Origin: Clostridium sp. AM22-11AC
GTDB lineage: Bacteria; Bacillota; Clostridia; Lachnospirales; Lachnospiraceae
Length of the DNA: 57,199 nt
Direction: 5' to 3'
NCBI RefSeq assembly: GCF_003473545.1
Contig: NZ_QUCM01000022.1
Coordinates: forward strand, 1 to 57,199
Shown: in pieces, positions 52,591 through 57,199 of the stretch
How positions within the stretch are numbered: position 1 is the stretch's first letter
Layout: each line of letters opens with the position of its first letter
Translations under genes and position numbers: made by a program
The notes under the pieces: model-generated
Databases searched by the model: none
The model's input: only the letters and a program-made list of their open reading frames with translations
Told to the model about the DNA's origin: nothing

Positions 52591-53484
52591 ATGGATCAGC
52601 AGAAAATAACAGAGGAAGAGCTTAACCGGGAACTGAAAGGAAATAAGACAACGGCTGCTGTATGCAGGCTCATAGGAAAAATCGTGGCAGTATTGGCATT
52701 TATATGCGTGGTAACAGGCCAGATCCTTTTGACCATTCTGTTGATCATCCTTGCCTGTGTACTTGGTTCTGTAAAAGATAAAAAGGATACAGTCCTAAAA
52801 AAGCAGATAGGTGAAAATCTGGTAAAAGAAGCCCTTCAGGAGGTATTGGAAGATGTGATCTATGAGCCTTTCGGAAAGATAGGGATCACCCAGATCCAGG
52901 GTTCCGGTGTGATGATCCCTCTGGACTATAACTGTGCAGAGGGAAATGATCACATAAAAGCGGTTTATAAAGACTTGAATATGGAATTCAGTGATATAAT
53001 CCTTTGTCAGGACGAAAATATATATAATGAAGAAATGCAGGTCTGGGAAAATAAAAAACGGGAGGTTTTTAAGGGGCAGTGGCTGATCTGTGACCTTGGC
53101 AGGGAGCTGTCAGCACAGGTCAGTCTGTTTCCAAGGACTGGTTTCCAGCGTCTTATCCGTACAGATACCATTAAAACGGGCAATGAGGTTTTTGATAAAC
53201 ATTTTACGGTCCGTTCTGATGATGGGGAGAAAGTTTTTCACATTTTAACACCCCATATGATAGAATATATCCTTTCAGCAGCGGAGATAAGCGGCGGAAA
53301 ACTGTACATGAGCTTTTTAAAAGAAGGAAAACTTCATATTGCGGTGGAAAGTGACTGCGACTTTTTTGAAGCAGGCAAAGGCAGTATAGATGCAGACCGG
53401 CTGAGAGAAAAATTTACGACACAGATCCGCTGGTTTACAGACATGATCGATGAACTGCGTCTTACAGATACACTTTATAGATAA
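52591..53484 (+). CDS. DUF3137-like membrane protein
   Basis: A 297-residue protein with two hydrophobic segments (about 22-42 and 44-62) followed by a soluble domain resembling DUF3137: EGNDHIKAVYKDLNMEFSDI, FKGQWLICDLGRE, NEVFDKHFTVRSDDGEKVFHILTPHM, and LYMSFLKEGKLHIAVES. Such proteins are often encoded near LemA but no lemA is seen here. It is 30 bp behind the lipoprotein gene and ends the T7SS operon. Function unknown. Confidence 0.72.
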   Translation: MDQQKITEEELNRELKGNKTTAAVCRLIGKIVAVLAFICVVTGQILLTILLIILACVLGSVKDKKDTVLKKQIGENLVKEALQEVLEDVIYEPFGKIGITQIQGSGVMIPLDYNCAEGNDHIKAVYKDLNMEFSDIILCQDENIYNEEMQVWENKKREVFKGQWLICDLGRELSAQVSLFPRTGFQRLIRTDTIKTGNEVFDKHFTVRSDDGEKVFHILTPHMIEYILSAAEISGGKLYMSFLKEGKLHIAVESDCDFFEAGKGSIDADRLREKFTTQIRWFTDMIDELRLTDTLYR

Positions 53485-53555
53485 AATGAGTGTATAATTT
53501 TGTAACCATGTAAAATTTTTGCAAAAATCGTAAGTTCTTTTTAAGGTTTCTGAAA

Positions 53556-53584
53556 TTGCATAGATCCATGCTCTTTATTATAAT
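53556..53584 (+). promoter_or_regulatory. Promoter of the cell-wall binding protein gene
   Basis: TTGCAT, 17-bp spacer, TATAAT (53579-53584). A second TATAAT at 53604-53609 has no partner -35. The leader is about 55 nt. Confidence 0.6.
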
Positions 53585-53643
53585 AAAAGTAAGTTAAAAA
53601 CGTTATAATTTATCTAATGAATAGATAAGAAGGAGGATGGAAT

Positions 53644-54825
53644 ATGAAGATGAAAAAAGCCTGGTGTATCGCGTTAGCTGCAGCAATGACCTTTATGTCC
53701 GTGATGCCTGCATTTGCAGCAGATATTAAAATTGACACTGTGAAACTGACTTTTTCCTATGACACGGCACCTGCCAGCGGAGACTCTATTGGTTCGATCC
53801 ATGTAAGCGGTGATACATCCAGCTATTATGTAGAGTCCGCTGAGTATACCAATGCAGATGACCAGGATACCTGGACAGTAGGTGACATACCGGAAGTAAA
53901 AGTGGAACTTTACGCAAAGGACGGTTATCGCTTCTCGTATACCAGTAAAAGCCATTTTAAACTGTCCGGCTGTAATGCAGAATTTAAGAAAGCAAAGATC
54001 TACGACAGCGGCGACTACATTGAAGTGACAGCCCAGTTAAAACGCATAGGTGGAAAACTGGAAGGAACTTCCAACCTGGAATGGAATGACGGTATTGCAG
54101 AATGGGACTCCATTGACGGTGCAAAAAGCTATGATGTAAAACTTTTAAGAGATGAGAAGACAGTGACCACTGTAAACACCACAGGAACGACCTTCAATTT
54201 CAATGGCTATTTTAATAAGGAAGGAGATTATACATTCCGTGTAAGAGCCATTGCAAGTTATAATGATAAGGCAGGCGAGTGGTCTGATGACTCTTCTTCC
54301 TATTATGTAGATGAAGATGAGGCAGGCGTTTACAATGGAACCGGCAGATGGGTCCAGGATAATGTTGGCTGGTGGTATTCCTATTCAAGCGGCGGTTATC
54401 CATCCAATGGCTGGAAGCAGATCAATGGAGCATGGTACTACTTTAATACATCCGGTTATCGTCAGACTGGCTGGGTAAGAGTAGACAGACAGTGGTATTA
54501 CTTAAATGGTGATGGTGTAATGACTACCGGCTGGCAGCTTGTAGGAGGCCAGTGGTATTATATGAACGGAAGCGGTGAAATGCAGACCGGCTGGCAGGCA
54601 GTAGGCGGTAAATGGTACTATCTGGATCCAACGGGTGCAATGAAGACTGGCTGGCAGCAGTTAGGCGGCCAGTGGTATTATCTGAATGGCAGTGGTGAGA
54701 TGACTACCGGCTGGCAGGCAGTAGGCGGCAGATGGTACTATATGGGTTCCAATGGTGTTATGTATGCAAATACCTGGACACCTGACGGACGATATGTAGA
54801 TGGCTCCGGTGCCTGGGTACAGTAA
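53644..54825 (+). CDS. Secreted cell-wall binding repeat protein
   Basis: A 393-residue exported protein. A signal peptide (1-26, ending PAFAA) is followed by an N-terminal beta domain (about 28-138), an Fn3-like domain (about 142-222), and a C-terminal array of about six choline-binding-type repeats of 20 residues (from about 235), each with GW...WYYLNGSG. The repeats should bind the cell wall surface. Similar Lachnospiraceae proteins are surface anchors of unknown role. AGGAGG precedes the ATG. It stands apart from the T7SS genes by its own promoter. Confidence 0.88.
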   Translation: MKMKKAWCIALAAAMTFMSVMPAFAADIKIDTVKLTFSYDTAPASGDSIGSIHVSGDTSSYYVESAEYTNADDQDTWTVGDIPEVKVELYAKDGYRFSYTSKSHFKLSGCNAEFKKAKIYDSGDYIEVTAQLKRIGGKLEGTSNLEWNDGIAEWDSIDGAKSYDVKLLRDEKTVTTVNTTGTTFNFNGYFNKEGDYTFRVRAIASYNDKAGEWSDDSSSYYVDEDEAGVYNGTGRWVQDNVGWWYSYSSGGYPSNGWKQINGAWYYFNTSGYRQTGWVRVDRQWYYLNGDGVMTTGWQLVGGQWYYMNGSGEMQTGWQAVGGKWYYLDPTGAMKTGWQQLGGQWYYLNGSGEMTTGWQAVGGRWYYMGSNGVMYANTWTPDGRYVDGSGAWVQ

Positions 54826-54828
54826 GAA

Positions 54829-55743
54829 TCAGCAGACAGCAGAAGGACCAAAAGAAACAGTGGTGATCCTGTCTTCTTTACGGGAATAGAGATAGACCTG
54901 ATTGGAAAGACGGTCTTCGGCAACTACTTCTGTCTGGTTGATATGAGTCACCAGATGCCCCAGCTCATCATAAGATAGCGGGTCATCATCAGGAAGCAGA
55001 AGAACTTCATGAATGCTGGAGGGAAGGATCAGGATATCCCGGTCCATCCCTTCAGCAAAATTTTTTATAACATCTTTGTAAAGGATGCAGGCAGCGCCAT
55101 TGATCCCATTCTGGTTGGTGAGAACATAAAAAGGAGTTTCCGGGAAAGCTGGCTGATGTTGCAGGTGTTTGGGATCAAGGGACTCCAGGATACAGGCCAT
55201 GCTGGATATAACAGGAGGAAAAAGCCTGGGAGTGTTTAAAAGAGAGTCGTGGTAGAGATCATGGACTGTAACACCCCAGGTTTTCATATGGTGATCAGAA
55301 ATAGCTGCGGTCATGATGCCGTTTTCATTTTCCTGTATGTACAGATAAAAGACAATGGCAAGATCCATCCAGGGAATATGAGGCATTGTTTTTAAAAGGG
55401 ATTGATTGGAAGAAGCGTTGATCAGACGGAAAGCAATGTGGGAACGGAGAGAGTCATAGTCAGACAGGACCAGCTTGTTAAGAATGGGAGGCCAGCTGCT
55501 TTCGTAGTAGGCTGTGAGCAGCTTCTGGATGATCTCCTCCATTGAAGTTCCGTTTAAATACTGTTCATAACAGGAGTTCAGATAAATGGAAGGAGCAATG
55601 GTGCCGTTACCTTTTGCAATGCACAGACCGTCCAGGATAAGACCATTATTTTTCTGGACTTTCCGCAAGGTAAGGGAATATCCGTCTCCTAAAGCCTGTT
55701 CCATCTGTTCTTTTACTGTGTTGAGAAATGTGTCGTATACCAA
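54829..55743 (-). CDS. DUF5688 family protein
   Basis: A 304-residue cytoplasmic protein of the DUF5688 type found in Lachnospiraceae. It shows TLRKVQKNNGLILDGLCI near the N-terminus, IAPSIYLNSCYEQYLNG (about 49-65), HIPWMDLAIVFYLYI, VTVHDLY, and PSSIHEVLLLPDD in the last third. No enzymatic motif seen and function is unknown. Convergent with the cell-wall protein gene with only three bases between. Confidence 0.82.
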   Translation of the reverse strand: MVYDTFLNTVKEQMEQALGDGYSLTLRKVQKNNGLILDGLCIAKGNGTIAPSIYLNSCYEQYLNGTSMEEIIQKLLTAYYESSWPPILNKLVLSDYDSLRSHIAFRLINASSNQSLLKTMPHIPWMDLAIVFYLYIQENENGIMTAAISDHHMKTWGVTVHDLYHDSLLNTPRLFPPVISSMACILESLDPKHLQHQPAFPETPFYVLTNQNGINGAACILYKDVIKNFAEGMDRDILILPSSIHEVLLLPDDDPLSYDELGHLVTHINQTEVVAEDRLSNQVYLYSRKEDRITTVSFGPSAVC

Positions 55744-56003
55744 AAGATATACCTCCTAAAAATAATATTTATGAAAACTGCCCAGGCAGATCCATAGCAA
55801 AATCATTTGTAAAAATAAAGTAGCCGGGATATAAAATAAGGAGTAAAATAATAGAAATAAGAATTATAAAAAATAAAATGAATGAAATTATGATGAGATT
55901 ACAGATTGACAGATAATAGAAGATATATTGAAATATATGTAATCAGAATAAGGGATGGGGGAGGATTTGTCAAGGGAAAGACCGAAAAAGGGTAATAAAA
56001 AAA
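55744..56003. other. AT-rich intergenic region
   Basis: Mostly A/T-rich sequence between the DUF5688 gene and tRNA-Arg, with no convincing ORF. It includes the upstream region of the DUF5688 gene; no clear promoter was picked out. Confidence 0.6.
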
Positions 56004-56075
56004 TGCGTCTGAGAGGAATCGAACCTCCGCACGCGGCTCCGGAGGCCACTGCTCTATCCACTGAGCTACAAACGC
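56004..56075 (-). tRNA. tRNA-Arg (CCG)
   Basis: On the minus strand: acceptor GCGTTTG/CAGACGC, D arm GCTC/GAGC, anticodon stem GTGGC/GCCGC with loop CTCCGGA giving anticodon CCG, T arm with GGTTCGATTCC, discriminator A. CCA not encoded; a T-run follows and may act in termination. Confidence 0.94.
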
Positions 56076-56084
56076 ATCTCTTGT

Positions 56085-56113
56085 ATAATACTATATTTTC
56101 ACTAAAACTTCAA
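56085..56113 (-). promoter_or_regulatory. Promoter of tRNA-Arg
   Basis: Reading the minus strand: TTGAAG, 17-bp spacer, TATTAT, about 10 bp upstream of the tRNA 5' end. Confidence 0.65.
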
Positions 56114-56168
56114 GTATCAATTTGAAAAAGAAGTTCATTCAAAATTTATTACAATTTAGAGGAGAAAG

Positions 56169-57017
56169 ATGAAAAAGAAAAGAATTATGGCAGCAGGACT
56201 TGCTGTTATCATGGCGTTTACAGGAACTGGATGTCAGAAAATTTTAAAGGGAGAACCAGCAGAGACAACGTCAAAGGAAAGCCAGGAAGCGGATGCAGCA
56301 ACAAAAGAAAGTGTAAATGAAAGTGAAAGTGGTGCAGAAGAGTCAGAAAGCGGACCAGAGACGGAAGAAAATGCAGAGTCAAAAAAAACGAATGACGGTA
56401 TGCCACAGATGTTACATCCCTATATCCATACAGACAGTGCAAATGGATATGCAGACAGTGCAGATGGCAGCGTTCAGGTAAGTTACAGTCTGAAAACAGG
56501 GGGACTTGTGTTAAGCGATGAGGAAGCGGCTGCTTATCCGAAGCTGAATCAGGCGCTGGCTTTGGAGTATGACACATTAAAAAAGAGTGCAGAAGAAGAT
56601 CTGGAAAACCTGAAAACATCGGCAGAGGAGATGGTTGAATATGTACAGGAGGATAGTAATATGCAGCTGTCAGCTGTGTATACACCCGATATCCTTCGCG
56701 CAGATGAAAATGTGGTAAGCTACGAGCTGTTTTATTATGACTATTACGGCGGAGCCCATGGATACAATTCCTATACAGGTCTTACTTTTGATACAAAAAC
56801 CGGGAAAAAGCTGGGTTTTTATGATGTGATCACAGATGAAGATAAGGTGAAATCCGGGATCGTACACGAACTAAAAGACAAGTATGCCAGCGAAGAAGGT
56901 CTGGTAGAGAACAGTACTCCTGAGGAAGATGCAGATGTATTTTTTGAATGTATCAATACACCACAGGACAATGGTGCTGTTGCCTGGAGTCTGGGGACAG
57001 ACCGTCTGAATATTTAG
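56169..57017 (+). CDS. DUF4163/DUF3298 (RsiV-like) lipoprotein, 3' truncated
   Basis: A 282-residue lipoprotein with lipobox ending GTGC (C22), a Ser/Glu-rich spacer (about 30-75), then a DUF4163-like region (STSLKTGGL-type beta strands, AAYPKLNQALALEYDTLKK) and a DUF3298 region (YDYYGGAHGYNSYTGLTFDTKTGKKLGFYDVI). The protein ends at AVAWSLGTDRLNI, where homologues normally continue with YFNPYE and about 25 more residues. So the last strand-loop part of DUF3298 is missing, and the following sequence is unrelated. Possibly cut by an inserted or excised element. Confidence 0.78.
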   Translation: MKKKRIMAAGLAVIMAFTGTGCQKILKGEPAETTSKESQEADAATKESVNESESGAEESESGPETEENAESKKTNDGMPQMLHPYIHTDSANGYADSADGSVQVSYSLKTGGLVLSDEEAAAYPKLNQALALEYDTLKKSAEEDLENLKTSAEEMVEYVQEDSNMQLSAVYTPDILRADENVVSYELFYYDYYGGAHGYNSYTGLTFDTKTGKKLGFYDVITDEDKVKSGIVHELKDKYASEEGLVENSTPEEDADVFFECINTPQDNGAVAWSLGTDRLNI

Positions 57018-57199
57018 ATTAAATTTTTATATCTAATTTTGGATTATTCGCATAACCACTATACTTTCAAGCATTTTGGAGTATAGAAAACCATTCATTT
57101 TACCACTAATTTACCACGATTGAATGAGCCTTGATATGACTATAAAAGAGAGTATGAGAAAATCTCTGTAAATAAGATTCTTCTATGATAATTAAGAGC
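57018..57199. other. Non-coding sequence after the truncated lipoprotein gene
   Basis: AT-rich, no ORF. Contains two spaced direct repeats, TTTACCAC at 57099-57106 and 57110-57117, and an inverted pair TTAGAT/ATCTAA right after the stop codon. It may be the end of an integrated element; the window stops before this can be judged. Confidence 0.4.

Noticed and set aside
42990..53484. Toxin-immunity pair with LXG domain in the T7SS cluster
   Set aside because: No protein carries a long LXG-type N-terminus with a recognisable toxin C-terminus; the glycine-zipper protein is the only unusual WXG-type candidate.
53510..53640. Possible separate regulatory RNA before the cell-wall protein gene
   Set aside because: Only an AT-rich leader with a promoter; no stable hairpin or conserved riboswitch motif was seen.
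1..57199. CRISPR array or prophage genes
   Set aside because: No regularly spaced short repeats with unique spacers and no phage structural, integrase or transposase genes were seen in the window.

Overview
The window is a chromosomal segment of a low-to-mid GC Firmicute, most likely a gut Lachnospiraceae (Clostridium cluster XIVa). This rests on the strong AGGAGG ribosome binding sites, the T-box control of tryptophan genes, the orphan UgpC-type sugar ATPase next to a CdaR-like regulator, a phosphoketolase, a DUF5688 protein, and choline-binding-type cell-wall repeats. Nothing here fixes genus or species. Most genes are ordinary chromosomal genes; the accessory part lies at about 42.6-57.2 kb.

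Layout: (1) 0.2-5.9 kb: a LysR regulator divergent from aspartase, three tandem identical tRNA-Gln(CUG) genes, an acyl-ACP thioesterase, a CvfB-like S1 protein and a YitT membrane protein. (2) 6.1-14.5 kb: an orphan sugar-transport ATPase with a CdaR-type regulator, then a cell-division/cell-wall hydrolysis run (ftsE, ftsX, an EnvC-like M23 peptidase, a CtpA-type protease), then a diguanylate cyclase whose start codon lies just behind T9 and G9 tracts. (3) 14.5-19.6 kb: a tryptophan operon with a Trp-specific T-box, trpE-G-D-C-F, in which trpG is frameshifted and trpB/trpA are absent. (4) 19.6-37.6 kb: phosphoketolase, small redox, acetyltransferase, transporter and regulator genes, including a MATE transporter with an apparent internal deletion behind a candidate guanidine-IV riboswitch. 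(5) 37.6-42.6 kb: SOS-boxed uvrB and a MalT-like STAND regulator. (6) 42.6-53.5 kb: a type VII secretion (T7SS/ESX-like) locus. (7) 53.6-57.2 kb: a secreted cell-wall binding protein, a DUF5688 protein, tRNA-Arg(CCG), and a 3'-truncated DUF3298-type lipoprotein.

The T7SS cluster is the most distinctive region. One tightly packed operon encodes a membrane protein with a long charged helix, a three-ATPase EssC, a YukD-like ubiquitin fold protein, five small WXG100-class proteins in a row, a sixth WXG-like protein with two Ala/Gly-rich glycine-zipper segments, a lipoprotein with an internally duplicated domain, and a DUF3137-like membrane protein. No recognisable EsaA, EssB, LXG toxin or immunity gene is present, so this looks like a compact secretion system whose substrates and accessory parts differ from the well-studied staphylococcal one.

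Several intergenic structures are not explained by genes: a MITE-like element (19617-19748), a multi-hairpin element at the end of uvrB whose terminal sequence recurs before the T7SS locus, and a cruciform-like dyad cluster before a LysR gene sharing a core with one inside the trp operon. Three genes show damage (trpG, the MATE transporter, the terminal lipoprotein). All calls come from reading the sequence; no database search was run.
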